This document shows positions 1 to 5,275 of a stretch of 5,442 nt of DNA, piece after piece; the stretch's first letter is position 1; each line of letters begins with the position of its first letter. Source of the DNA: Candidatus Ventricola intestinavium (GTDB lineage Bacteria; Bacillota; Clostridia; Christensenellales; Aristaeellaceae); the NCBI GenBank assembly GCA_018715105.1, contig DVMG01000052.1, positions 1 to 5,442 on the forward strand. Reading direction: 5' to 3'. The position numbers and the translations under genes were made by a program. Under the pieces are notes generated by a model. That model worked only from the letters and a program-made list of their open reading frames with translations, had not been told where the DNA came from and searched no databases.

Positions 1-15
1 TTTTTGATTGCTCAT
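1..15 (-). CDS. Possible start of a further minus-strand gene (5 codons only)
   Basis: The minus strand reads ATG AGC AAT CAA AAA from position 15 to the window edge (MSNQK). An AGGA at 27-30 could serve as ribosome site, but its 11-nt spacing is longer than for the other genes here. A GGAG at 33-36 is further away still. The gene would lie 116 nt after the membrane-protein gene with no intrinsic terminator between, so it could belong to the same operon. Five codons cannot identify a product, and this may be chance. Confidence 0.3.
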
Positions 16-43
16 AAGTTCTTTTATCCTTTCTCCGTTTGAA

Positions 44-54
44 CGGTTTAAACG
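44..54. promoter_or_regulatory. Palindromic CGGTTTAAACG motif, candidate operator
   Basis: This 11-mer has the 8-bp palindrome GTTTAAAC at its core (46-53). The surrounding 35-55 region has further inverted arms (CCGTTT...AAACGG). The same 11-mer occurs in inverse orientation in the spacer of the regulator promoter (852-862). It lies in the gap before the possible gene at 1-15. A binding site for the XRE regulator is an inference. Chance sharing of an 11-mer within 5.4 kb is common, so only the palindromy and position give it weight. Confidence 0.35.
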
Positions 55-101
55 GACCCGCACAGCTTCCGGGAAGAGCTTGCAAAAGCCGAATTGCCCG
101 A

Positions 102-113
102 GCGCCATGGCGC
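102..113. repeat. 12-bp perfect palindrome GCGCCATGGCGC
   Basis: This perfect self-complementary sequence sits 19 nt after the stop codon of the membrane-protein gene. There is no T-run on either side, so it is not a standard intrinsic terminator. A short CTTCC/GGAAG inverted repeat follows at 66-76. It could act as an mRNA 3' structure, or it may be incidental. Confidence 0.4.
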
Positions 114-131
114 CGTTTCCGGCAGGCATCG

Positions 132-581
132 TCAGTCTTCGCTTTCCTCAAGCGCATCGCCCTGCTGCTTCTGCCTCCGCTTGACATAAGCCATCAGCAC
201 GCAGAGCAGCAAAAAGCATAAAGCAAACGTGCCCGCCCCCAGCACCAGGGCCCGCATGGCTCCCCTGTGCATGCCAAGGGACACAACCGTCACGCCCAGC
301 GCGCACAGCGCGGCATAGGCCGCGTTGCCCCGGGCGCTTGGCCTGGCGTGCGCATCCCAGATTCCCCTGCGGGCATAGGCGATGATCATCGCCACGCTGA
401 TCAGAGCAATGACGCACGCCTCTCCCGCAATCTGGGCAACCCCTGCGCCAAAGAACAGCTGCACCACCACCGCCGCGCACAGGAGCGTATACATGGCCCA
501 CAGCCCGCGGTGCTCAATGCGGTACATCTCCTGCATCTCCCGCTCATCAAGCACCGTTTTCTGCTTCAGGTAGAGCTTCAT
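132..581 (-). CDS. Small four-helix integral membrane protein, second gene of the regulator operon
   Basis: This is a 149-residue protein of unknown function. Hydrophobic stretches at about residues 27-47, 50-70, 87-104 and 109-133 predict four transmembrane helices. The N-terminus is short and charged, with an LDERE motif at 11-15, and the C-terminal tail (134-149) is charged, KRRQ then acidic. The layout resembles the small membrane proteins encoded beside COG1476-type regulators in Firmicutes, possibly DUF6773, but that name is from memory and unverified. The start ATG overlaps the stop of the upstream regulator as ATGA (578-581), and a GAGGAGG (589-595) lies 7 nt ahead, so translation is probably coupled. 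The regulator may control the pair, or the membrane protein may modulate the regulator; both are inference. No catalytic motif is visible. Confidence 0.85.
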   Translation of the reverse strand: MKLYLKQKTVLDEREMQEMYRIEHRGLWAMYTLLCAAVVVQLFFGAGVAQIAGEACVIALISVAMIIAYARRGIWDAHARPSARGNAAYAALCALGVTVVSLGMHRGAMRALVLGAGTFALCFLLLCVLMAYVKRRQKQQGDALEESED

Positions 582-784
582 GCCTCCCCCTCCTCATCCC
601 AGAACAGGTCGTTGAGCGTCTTGCCAAGCGCCCGGCAGATTGCCACGCACAGGGCCAGGGAGGGATTAAACCGCCCGGCCTCGATCATGCCGATGGTCTG
701 CCGGGTAACGCCCACGCGCGCAGCCAGCTCCTCCTGAGACAGATCGCACCCTACACGGGCCGCCTTCATCCTCAGGTTTTTCAT
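578..784 (-). CDS. XRE-family (Cro/C1-type HTH) transcriptional regulator, short COG1476-like
   Basis: This 68-residue DNA-binding protein consists almost wholly of one HTH_3 domain. Numbering from the chosen Met, an N-terminal MKNLRMKAARVGCDLSQEEL helix region leads into the helix-turn-helix LAARVGVTRQTIGMIEAGRF (recognition-helix residues TRQTIGMIE), then NPSLALCVAICRALGKTLNDLF, the usual end of this family. Family members are typically 65-75 residues. The frame is open back to 874, but that start overlaps the -35 element and would not be transcribed. The Met at 784 has AGGAGG at 793-798 with 8-nt spacing. The gene overlaps the downstream membrane-protein gene by 4 nt. A perfect-consensus promoter bearing palindromes points to autorepression, which is inferred. 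The regulon is unknown. Confidence 0.92.
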   Translation of the reverse strand: MKNLRMKAARVGCDLSQEELAARVGVTRQTIGMIEAGRFNPSLALCVAICRALGKTLNDLFWDEEGEA

Positions 785-792
785 GGCGGACG

Positions 793-798
793 CCTCCT
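793..798 (-). promoter_or_regulatory. Ribosome binding site that fixes the regulator start
   Basis: AGGAGG on the minus strand lies 8 nt before the ATG at 782-784. The upstream in-frame Met codons have no such site; the one inside the leader palindrome has AGAGG only 1 nt away. This decides for the 68-residue product. Confidence 0.85.
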
Positions 799-817
799 TC
801 CTGCCCGGGCCGTGCAT

Positions 818-834
818 GAGGCATTTCATGCCTC
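818..834. promoter_or_regulatory. Perfect 7-bp inverted repeat in the regulator leader, candidate operator
   Basis: GAGGCAT and ATGCCTC are separated by 3 nt (TTC on the plus strand). With a start near 839, the repeat covers about +5 to +21 of the transcript. That position suits an autoregulatory operator for the XRE protein, though an RNA hairpin in the leader is also possible. The symmetry is seen; the role is inferred. Confidence 0.5.
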
Positions 835-845
835 TTTCTGTGCTC

Positions 846-874
846 ATTATACGTTTAAACCGCCAATTTGTCAA
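846..874 (-). promoter_or_regulatory. Perfect-consensus sigma-A promoter of the regulator operon
   Basis: On the minus strand, -35 TTGACA (869-874) and -10 TATAAT (846-851) are separated by exactly 17 nt, matching both consensus hexamers. Predicted transcription starts near 839, giving a leader of about 55 nt. The spacer contains the 8-bp palindrome GTTTAAAC (853-860). A promoter this strong before a repressor-type gene suggests it is normally held down by bound protein. Confidence 0.9.
852..862. promoter_or_regulatory. Palindromic motif in the promoter spacer, candidate operator
   Basis: CGTTTAAACCG on the plus strand is the reverse complement of the motif at 44-54 and contains GTTTAAAC. 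A protein bound here, between -35 and -10, would block RNA polymerase. Whether the XRE regulator recognises this site, the GAGGCAT repeat at 818-834, or neither cannot be settled from one sequence. Confidence 0.4.
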
Positions 875-918
875 CTATATTTGTCGTTTTATCCTGTATA
901 TTTTTCCTTTTGTCCAAT

Positions 919-959
919 AAAAAAAGGCCGCTTTCCCTTCCCTCTGAAAGAAAGCGACC
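919..959 (-). terminator. Intrinsic terminator of upp
   Basis: On the minus strand, GGTCGCTTTC (950-959) pairs with GAAAGCGGCC (926-935), a 10-bp stem with one G-T pair and a 14-nt loop, followed directly by seven Ts (919-925). It lies 57 nt past the upp stop. The plus strand lacks a T-run after the stem, so it works only in the upp direction. It isolates upp from the regulator operon. Confidence 0.9.
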
Positions 960-1016
960 CGTTCTCCCCGGATGTTCCCCGCGCCCGGCATGAAAGCAGG
1001 AAGCGCCGTTTTCCGC

Positions 1017-1646
1017 TTACTTGGTGCCAAAAAGGCGGTCCCCCGCATCCCCCAGCCCGGGAACAATATAGCCGTGATCGTTCAGCTTTTCATCCATCGC
1101 AGCGACATAGATGTCCACGTCCGGATGATCCTCCTGCACACGCGCGACCCCCTCCGGGGCGGCAATCAGGTTCACCAGCTTGATATTCCGGCATCCACGT
1201 TTTTTAAGGAACCCAATGGCCGCGGACGCGGATCCTCCGGTAGCAAGCATCGGATCCACAAGCAGGATTTCACGCTCCTGCGCATCGGCAGGCAGCTTGC
1301 AGTAATATTCCACCGGTTCAAGCGTGTTGGGATCGCGATACAGGCCGATATGGCCAATCTTAGCCGCTGGAACCAGGCTCGTAATGCCATCCACCATGCC
1401 CAGGCCCGCACGCAGAATGGGAACAATCGCCAGCTTTTTGCCCGCAATGACCTGTGTCTGCGCACGGCAGATCGGCGTTTCAATCTCCACCGTCTTCAGC
1501 GGCAGATCGCGTGTGACCTCATAGGCCATCAGCATGGATATTTCATTGAGCAGCTCGCGAAATTCCTTGGGGCCGGTCTCCCTGTCCCTCATCAGCGAAA
1601 CCTTGTGCTGGATCAGGGGATGATCCATGACATGAACCTGTGACAT
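1017..1646 (-). CDS. upp: Uracil phosphoribosyltransferase
   Basis: This cytoplasmic salvage enzyme converts uracil and PRPP to UMP and pyrophosphate. The 209-residue length is normal for the family. Visible motifs in order are PILRAGLGM (76-84), the PRPP-binding loop LLVDPMLATGGSA (128-140) with its acidic pair replaced by the family-typical VDPMLATGG form, and the C-terminal uracil-binding segment YIVPGLGDAGDRLFGT (193-208). The N-terminal DHPLIQHKVSLMRD region (8-21) is also characteristic. The start at 1644-1646 has AGGAGG 6 nt upstream. The gene has its own promoter (1698-1726) and terminator (919-959), so it appears monocistronic rather than joined to a permease or pyr genes. No frameshift or missing motif is seen. 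Confidence 0.97.
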   Translation of the reverse strand: MSQVHVMDHPLIQHKVSLMRDRETGPKEFRELLNEISMLMAYEVTRDLPLKTVEIETPICRAQTQVIAGKKLAIVPILRAGLGMVDGITSLVPAAKIGHIGLYRDPNTLEPVEYYCKLPADAQEREILLVDPMLATGGSASAAIGFLKKRGCRNIKLVNLIAAPEGVARVQEDHPDVDIYVAAMDEKLNDHGYIVPGLGDAGDRLFGTK

Positions 1647-1697
1647 GCGTATCCTCCTTCGCGGCCGCTCAAAGCCGCCGCATCGTGCGTTTTCCCT

Positions 1698-1726
1698 ATT
1701 ATATCATCTTCGCGCACAGGGAGCAA
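1698..1726 (-). promoter_or_regulatory. Sigma-A promoter of upp
   Basis: On the minus strand a perfect -10 TATAAT (1698-1703) follows a weaker -35 TTGCTC (1721-1726) after 17 nt. The predicted start near 1691 gives a leader of about 45 nt. That leader is too short for a PyrR-type attenuator, and I see no antiterminator/terminator pair in it. Confidence 0.75.
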
Positions 1727-1810
1727 GGAGTTTTTCCATTCCCCGCCTGCCAGGAGCGCCTCGGCCCGGGCAGCCGGCCGGGCGCAGCTTCCCACAGCGC
1801 GTCTCCATAG

Positions 1811-1841
1811 AAAAAAAGGGCCTCCGCACCGCGAAAGCCCT
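1811..1841 (-). terminator. Intrinsic terminator of gap
   Basis: On the minus strand, AGGGCTTTCGC (1831-1841) pairs with GCGGAGGCCCT (1817-1827) in an 11-bp stem with two G-T pairs and a GGT loop. The As at 1811-1817 supply a U-rich tail. It begins 24 nt after the gap stop codon and separates gap from upp. Confidence 0.92.
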
Positions 1842-1865
1842 CTTGATTTTCATGAAGCGGAAAAA

Positions 1866-2918
1866 TCAGCCCAGCTCAGCGAAGTACTTGATGGTGCGCA
1901 CCATCTGGCTGGTGTAGCTGTTCTCATTGTCGTACCAGGAGACGACCTGAACCTGATAGGTATCCTCGTCGATCTTGGTAACCATCGTCTGCGTGGCATC
2001 AAACAGGGAGCCATAGGTCATGCCGATGACGTCAGAGGAAACGATCTCGTCCGTGTTATAGCCAAAGGACTCGGAGGCCTTGGCCTTCATCGCGGCATTG
2101 ATGGAATCCTTCGTCACATCCTTGCCCTTGACGACGGCCACCAGAATCGTGGTAGAGCCAGTCGGAACCGGGACACGCTGGGCAGAGCCAATGAGCTTGC
2201 CGTTGAGCTCCGGAATCACCAGGCCAATCGCCTTGGCGGCGCCAGTGCTGTTGGGCACGATGTTCTGCGCACCGGCGCGGGCGCGGCGCAGATCCCCCTT
2301 GCGCTGCGGGCCATCCAGGATCATCTGATCGCCGGTGTACGCATGCACCGTGGTCATAATGCCAGAAACGATCGGATACGCGTCGTTCAGGGCCTTGGCC
2401 ATCGGCGCCAGGCAGTTGGTGGTGCAGGAGGCCGCGGAGATAATCTTGTCTTCCGGGGTCAGCACATTCTCATTGACGGAGTAGACCACGGTGGGCAGGT
2501 CATTGCCGGCCGGCGCAGAGATGACAACCTTCTTGGCACCCGCCTCAATGTGAGCCATCGCCTTGGCCTTGCTGGTGTAAAAGCCGGTGCACTCCAGCAC
2601 GACGTCCACATCCAGCTCGCCCCACGGCAGCTCGTTGGCCTTGGGCTTGGCATAGATGGTGATCTCCTTGCCGTTGACGGTAATGGAACCCGGGACCTTC
2701 ACCGTCTTGCCGTCCTCTTCAAACACAGGCTCCTTGGAGCTCACGGTGTCCTTATATTTGTAGGAGCCCTGAGCGGTGTCATACTTAAGCAGGTGAGCCA
2801 GCATCTTCGGGCTGGTCAGGTCGTTGATCGCGACAACCTGATACCCCTCCGCGTCAAACATCTGGCGGAAGGCCAGGCGGCCGATGCGGCCAAAACCGTT
2901 AATCGCAACTCGAACCAT
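1866..2918 (-). CDS. gap: NAD-dependent glyceraldehyde-3-phosphate dehydrogenase, type I
   Basis: This enzyme oxidises glyceraldehyde 3-phosphate with NAD and phosphate to 1,3-bisphosphoglycerate in central glycolysis; the cytoplasmic form is a homotetramer. The Rossmann motif NGFGRIGR is at 7-14. Asp33 follows in IND at the end of the second strand and favours NAD over NADP. Catalytic Cys165 lies in SAASCTTNCLAP, the activating His192 in VHAYTGDQ, and WYDNENSY is at 328-335. At 350 residues it is slightly longer than the common 330-340. The extra length appears to lie around residues 55-75 (SSKEPVFEEDGKT region), before the end of the NAD domain. The start has AGGAGGAG (2926-2933) 7 nt upstream. 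It has its own promoter and terminator and is not followed by pgk or tpi, so it is transcribed alone. Use in glycolysis rather than only gluconeogenesis is likely from Asp33, but inferred. Confidence 0.97.
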   Translation of the reverse strand: MVRVAINGFGRIGRLAFRQMFDAEGYQVVAINDLTSPKMLAHLLKYDTAQGSYKYKDTVSSKEPVFEEDGKTVKVPGSITVNGKEITIYAKPKANELPWGELDVDVVLECTGFYTSKAKAMAHIEAGAKKVVISAPAGNDLPTVVYSVNENVLTPEDKIISAASCTTNCLAPMAKALNDAYPIVSGIMTTVHAYTGDQMILDGPQRKGDLRRARAGAQNIVPNSTGAAKAIGLVIPELNGKLIGSAQRVPVPTGSTTILVAVVKGKDVTKDSINAAMKAKASESFGYNTDEIVSSDVIGMTYGSLFDATQTMVTKIDEDTYQVQVVSWYDNENSYTSQMVRTIKYFAELG

Positions 2919-2960
2919 TGGAAATCTCCTCCTAAATCCATTTGTCCATGGTTTGTTGAT

Positions 2961-2972
2961 AGGGTTGACCCT
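2961..2972. promoter_or_regulatory. Inverted repeat at the gap transcription start, candidate operator
   Basis: AGGGT and ACCCT flank a 2-nt centre (plus strand AGGGTTGACCCT). With -10 at 2978-2983 the start falls near 2971, so the dyad covers about +1 to +11. This is a usual place for a repressor to block initiation. No regulator gene of the CggR type is in the window, so any binding protein is unknown. Confidence 0.45.
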
Positions 2973-2977
2973 CTTCT

Positions 2978-3006
2978 ATTGTACCCAAATCAGCCTTTTT
3001 TTTCAA
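2978..3006 (-). promoter_or_regulatory. Sigma-A promoter of gap
   Basis: On the minus strand, -35 TTGAAA (3001-3006) and -10 TACAAT (2978-2983) are separated by 17 nt, each one or two bases from consensus. The -35 runs into an A-tract of eight. The predicted leader is about 53 nt. This is a strong promoter, as expected for a highly expressed glycolytic gene. Confidence 0.88.
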
Positions 3007-3061
3007 GCCTTTCCCCTCTGTTTTTGAAAAGAAATGCGGTGTTTTCGTTAAATCTTTGCCT

Positions 3062-3095
3062 GGAGCGCTTCAAAATGCTTCCAAAAAGCGCCTCC
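3062..3095. repeat. Imperfect inverted repeat in the gap/SpoIID spacer
   Basis: GGAG-CGCTT at 3062-3070 faces AAAGCGCCTCC at 3085-3095, pairing with one bulged G. No T-run follows on either strand, so it is at best a weak terminator or an mRNA-stabilising hairpin upstream of the gap promoter. Confidence 0.45.
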
Positions 3096-3109
3096 TTCCG
3101 GTGAGTTTG

Positions 3110-3202
3110 TTTGCCGGCATGAAGCCCTTTTCTCCCAGGCATTTCCCCGCAGATCAGGGCTTTGCCCTCCCCTGCGAGGGGAAGCGAGCCCCTTTGCCGG
3201 CA
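3110..3202. repeat. Hairpin cluster between two TTTGCCGGCA copies, after the SpoIID-like gene
   Basis: The 10-mer TTTGCCGGCA occurs at 3110-3119 and 3193-3202; each contains the palindrome TGCCGGCA. Between them lie AAGCCCT (3122-3128) that can pair with AGGGCTT (3156-3162), a competing hairpin AGGGC-TTT-GCCCT (3156-3168), then CCCCT-GCG-AGGGG (3169-3181), whose right arm can alternatively pair with CCCC at 3189-3192. It sits 12 nt past the stop codon at 3214 but has no T-run, so it is not a standard terminator. It may protect the mRNA end or be a dispersed palindromic element. Confidence 0.55.
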
Positions 3203-3213
3203 GTGAAAGCGCC

Positions 3214-4983
3214 TCATTGCGGCGATCCTTCCTCCGCTGTCTGCAGATATTCGCTTCGCACATATCCTTCCATCACGTCCGTGCGGACATAAGCCCACCC
3301 ATCGGCGCTGACGGAAACGACAATCAATCTCTGATCCTTATACAGCCTGCGGATGACGTCGGCAGACATGCTGGGCGCTTCGCGCAGGTTAAGGGAGGAA
3401 TCCTCATCAATGTTCGCCACGACGGCGACGTACGCGCCCTCCGGCAGGTTTTCCGCGGTCACAGGCATGAGCGTGGGCCGCGGAGTCGGGCTGGGGGTCG
3501 GCTCCGGCGTGGCCATCAGGCCCAGATTGACCGCCGGCAGTTCGCTGCGCGGCAGATCGTATTGGAGCAGGCCCATTCCCGGATAATAGAAGCCCAGGAT
3601 TTCTTCATACGTCATGCCGTATTGCGCCGCCATCTGCTGCGCTCCGCGCTGGCTCATGCCCACGCCGTGCCCATAGCGCCGGGATTCAATCATGAATGCG
3701 GAGCCGATGTCCGAGACAGTGATCAGCTCGTTTTGAGAAATATTGATGCTCAGCCCCATCGCCTGTTCCGCGGCGGTGAAAATGGGCAGGACGACGGTGA
3801 AGGGGGTATCGACCGCGGTATAAGGAGAAAACGCCGGTGTTGCCGTCGGGCGGGGCGTCGGGCTGGGCGAAGGGGAAGGCTCGGCGCTCTGTGCGGAGGC
3901 AGACGGCGTCTGCTGCGGGGCCGGCACGGGCGTAGAGGAATCCCGGTATGTATATTCCCGAACGGAGATCTTCACCGTAAAGCGAAGTTCCGTCATCAGG
4001 CGGGAATCCCCCTCAAATTTCGGCGTGATCGCCTCCACATTCGTGAATTCATCAAAGCGGATGAGCTCATCCGCCGCTTCTATTCCCATGGCCTCCAGCT
4101 GTTCGCTCATGGCCGTGACAAGCGCATTGTGCAGCGCAGGCGCAATCCCCTCTTCTCCCGGCGTCTTGCGAAGCGTAAAGCGCTTGACCACACTGTCCGG
4201 GTTCTCCAGATCATAGGGGTCATCCCGCATGTCCATATAGGCATAGGCATCCGGATCCGACGTGGGCCATACATGCTGCCCCAGTTCCGTTTGCCCGCCG
4301 TTGCTGGCGGAATAGTAACACTGAGCCAGCGCGCCGTTGAACACCCCGCAGATTCCCTCCGTTTCCCTGACGGCCTGCTCGGAAAGGGGGCTGTATGTCG
4401 TGCGGCCGCGGTAAGCCTGATCGTTTGTTGTGTCTTCGACGTCGTAATCCCCGGAAGATCCGCTTTTTCTCAGGGCATAGGTTCGCGCGGCAATGGCCTG
4501 CGCCTTAAGCGCCTCCAGCGGGAAAGAATCCCCCATTTCAAAGGGGACGACCCCCAGCAGGTAATCCTCAATATGGATATAGAGCACCGGCTTGATCACG
4601 CCGGACTCAATGGTCAGCAGCAGGTCGCCTTCGTAAAGCCCGCTTTCCCCGCCAAGCAGCAGCGCGCTTTGCTTTTCTCCCTGCGCGCGCACGAGCTTCA
4701 TGGACGGCCCCATCACAATGGCCGCATTTCCCGTGTGAAGCACAAGCTGGTTTTCGCGCAGCACAACGGTCAGTTCCGCACCATCGGAAAAGGCCATGGA
4801 TCCATCTTCAAGGATGTAATCCCCCTGCACATCAATGCGCAGCGAATCTTCCACCTGAAGGCGCCTGAGATAGACGCGGAGGATGGGCTGAATCTGCGCG
4901 CCGGCCCATGGCGCAAAGGCCATGCCGGTAAGCAAAAGCAGGGCTGTAACGAGCAGGATCGCGCAAACCGATCGTTTTCGCAT
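3214..4983 (-). CDS. Secreted SpoIID/LytB-domain protein with C-terminal SH3 domain
   Basis: This 589-residue protein is probably a peptidoglycan-active enzyme acting outside the membrane. Residues 1-29 form a signal peptide: MRKR, a long hydrophobic core, then AGA before Gln30. A SpoIID domain begins near 127. It includes YLLGVVPFEM, with Glu149 at the position of the proposed catalytic Glu, then LEALKAQAIAARTYAL (156-171), AYRG (190-193) and YYSASNGGQTE (223-233). The closing motif GHGVGMSQRGAQQMA (438-452) and ILGFYYPG (462-469) come only after an insert containing a Pro/Ser/Thr linker (351-384). A second Pro-rich linker (492-507) leads to a bacterial SH3-like domain (about 515-580, LNLREAPSMSADVI then DGWAYVR, EGYVRSEYL). 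In sporulation SpoIID works with SpoIIP and SpoIIM, absent here. Cys is missing from the SxS position where some SpoIID proteins bind zinc. AGGAGG at 4990-4995 supports the start. The family is sure; a role in engulfment rather than general wall remodelling is not. Confidence 0.93.
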   Translation of the reverse strand: MRKRSVCAILLVTALLLLTGMAFAPWAGAQIQPILRVYLRRLQVEDSLRIDVQGDYILEDGSMAFSDGAELTVVLRENQLVLHTGNAAIVMGPSMKLVRAQGEKQSALLLGGESGLYEGDLLLTIESGVIKPVLYIHIEDYLLGVVPFEMGDSFPLEALKAQAIAARTYALRKSGSSGDYDVEDTTNDQAYRGRTTYSPLSEQAVRETEGICGVFNGALAQCYYSASNGGQTELGQHVWPTSDPDAYAYMDMRDDPYDLENPDSVVKRFTLRKTPGEEGIAPALHNALVTAMSEQLEAMGIEAADELIRFDEFTNVEAITPKFEGDSRLMTELRFTVKISVREYTYRDSSTPVPAPQQTPSASAQSAEPSPSPSPTPRPTATPAFSPYTAVDTPFTVVLPIFTAAEQAMGLSINISQNELITVSDIGSAFMIESRRYGHGVGMSQRGAQQMAAQYGMTYEEILGFYYPGMGLLQYDLPRSELPAVNLGLMATPEPTPSPTPRPTLMPVTAENLPEGAYVAVVANIDEDSSLNLREAPSMSADVIRRLYKDQRLIVVSVSADGWAYVRTDVMEGYVRSEYLQTAEEGSPQ

Positions 4984-5015
4984 ATGCGGCCTCCTTTTTT
5001 GTCGAGTTCGGATTG

Positions 5016-5044
5016 ATTATAGCAAAAACGCGCCGTGAGTTCAA
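5016..5044 (-). promoter_or_regulatory. Sigma-A promoter of the SpoIID-like gene
   Basis: On the minus strand, -35 TTGAAC (5039-5044) and perfect -10 TATAAT (5016-5021) are 17 nt apart. The start near 5009 gives a short leader of about 26 nt carrying the ribosome site. This is a vegetative-type promoter; no sigma-E-like pair is seen at this spot. Confidence 0.85.
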
Positions 5045-5155
5045 CCACAGGGGAACAATATGAAAAAACGTCACAATTCGCCATCCATGTCGGAGGGCTG
5101 TCCACCTCACCGTATGCCGCTGCGGGTTCCGGCATGCCGCAAAAAGAAGCGGCAT
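5045..5155. other. Non-coding stretch between the SpoIID-like promoter and the repeat array
   Basis: No credible gene is seen. The right half holds ATGCCG at 5114-5119 and ATGCCGC at 5134-5140, with CGGCAT at 5130-5135 and GCGGCAT at 5149-5155. Alternative hairpins can therefore form; the clearest is ATGCCGC, an 8-nt A-rich loop, GCGGCAT (5134-5155). The stretch abuts the first array unit. Confidence 0.5.
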
Positions 5156-5275
5156 AAACGAACTCCGCATCCGGAAAGGGTGCGGAGTTCGTTTGTTGAC
5201 ATAAGCATCGCTTTCATTTACGCCAGGCTCGGCTTTCCCTGCGATGGGAGAAAAGCGTTTTGTCAACGATCTGAT
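5156..5275. repeat. Palindromic tandem repeat, unit 1 (divergent, 112-bp spacing)
   Basis: The unit starts with a strong hairpin: 5156-5172 pairs with 5178-5194 over 17 positions, all matched except one T-G pair, around a GGAAA loop. GTTTGTTGACA, AAGCATCGCTTTCATT, a GGCTCGGCTTT segment, GCGATGGG, AGAAAAGCGTTTTGTCAAC and GATCTGAT follow. Unit 2 repeats this order 112 bp later. Unit 1 differs most in its hairpin arms (AACTCCGCATCC against CCCGCATCC) and lacks the 24-bp hairpin insertion found in unit 2. Confidence 0.85.

Noticed and set aside
785..874. Longer N-terminus (30 extra residues) for the XRE regulator
   Set aside because: The upstream start coincides with the -35 box, so it is not in the transcript. 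The Met at 784 has a good AGGAGG and gives the normal family length.
972..1643. A 223-codon plus-strand open frame opposite upp
   Set aside because: It is a shadow of the unmistakable upp gene, with low-complexity His/Arg-rich translation and no ribosome site.
1647..1691. Riboswitch or PyrR attenuator in the upp leader
   Set aside because: The leader is only about 45 nt and shows no alternative terminator/antiterminator stems.
1645..1917. 90-codon plus-strand frame across the upp promoter and gap terminator
   Set aside because: It covers the upp promoter and the gap terminator in antisense and has no ribosome site or recognisable product.
2343..3104. A 253-codon plus-strand open frame opposite gap and its promoter
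   Set aside because: It is an antisense shadow of gap that crosses the gap promoter region and resembles no known family.
3062..3181. Intrinsic terminator for the SpoIID-like gene
   Set aside because: Several stems exist but none is followed by a T-run on the minus strand, so I list them as repeats and leave the termination point open.
3217..5016. A 599-codon open frame on the plus strand opposite the SpoIID-like gene
   Set aside because: It is an antisense shadow kept open by GC-rich codon bias. It has an Arg/His/Gly-rich composition, no recognisable domain and no fitting promoter, whereas the minus-strand product has clear motifs, a signal peptide, a ribosome site and a promoter.
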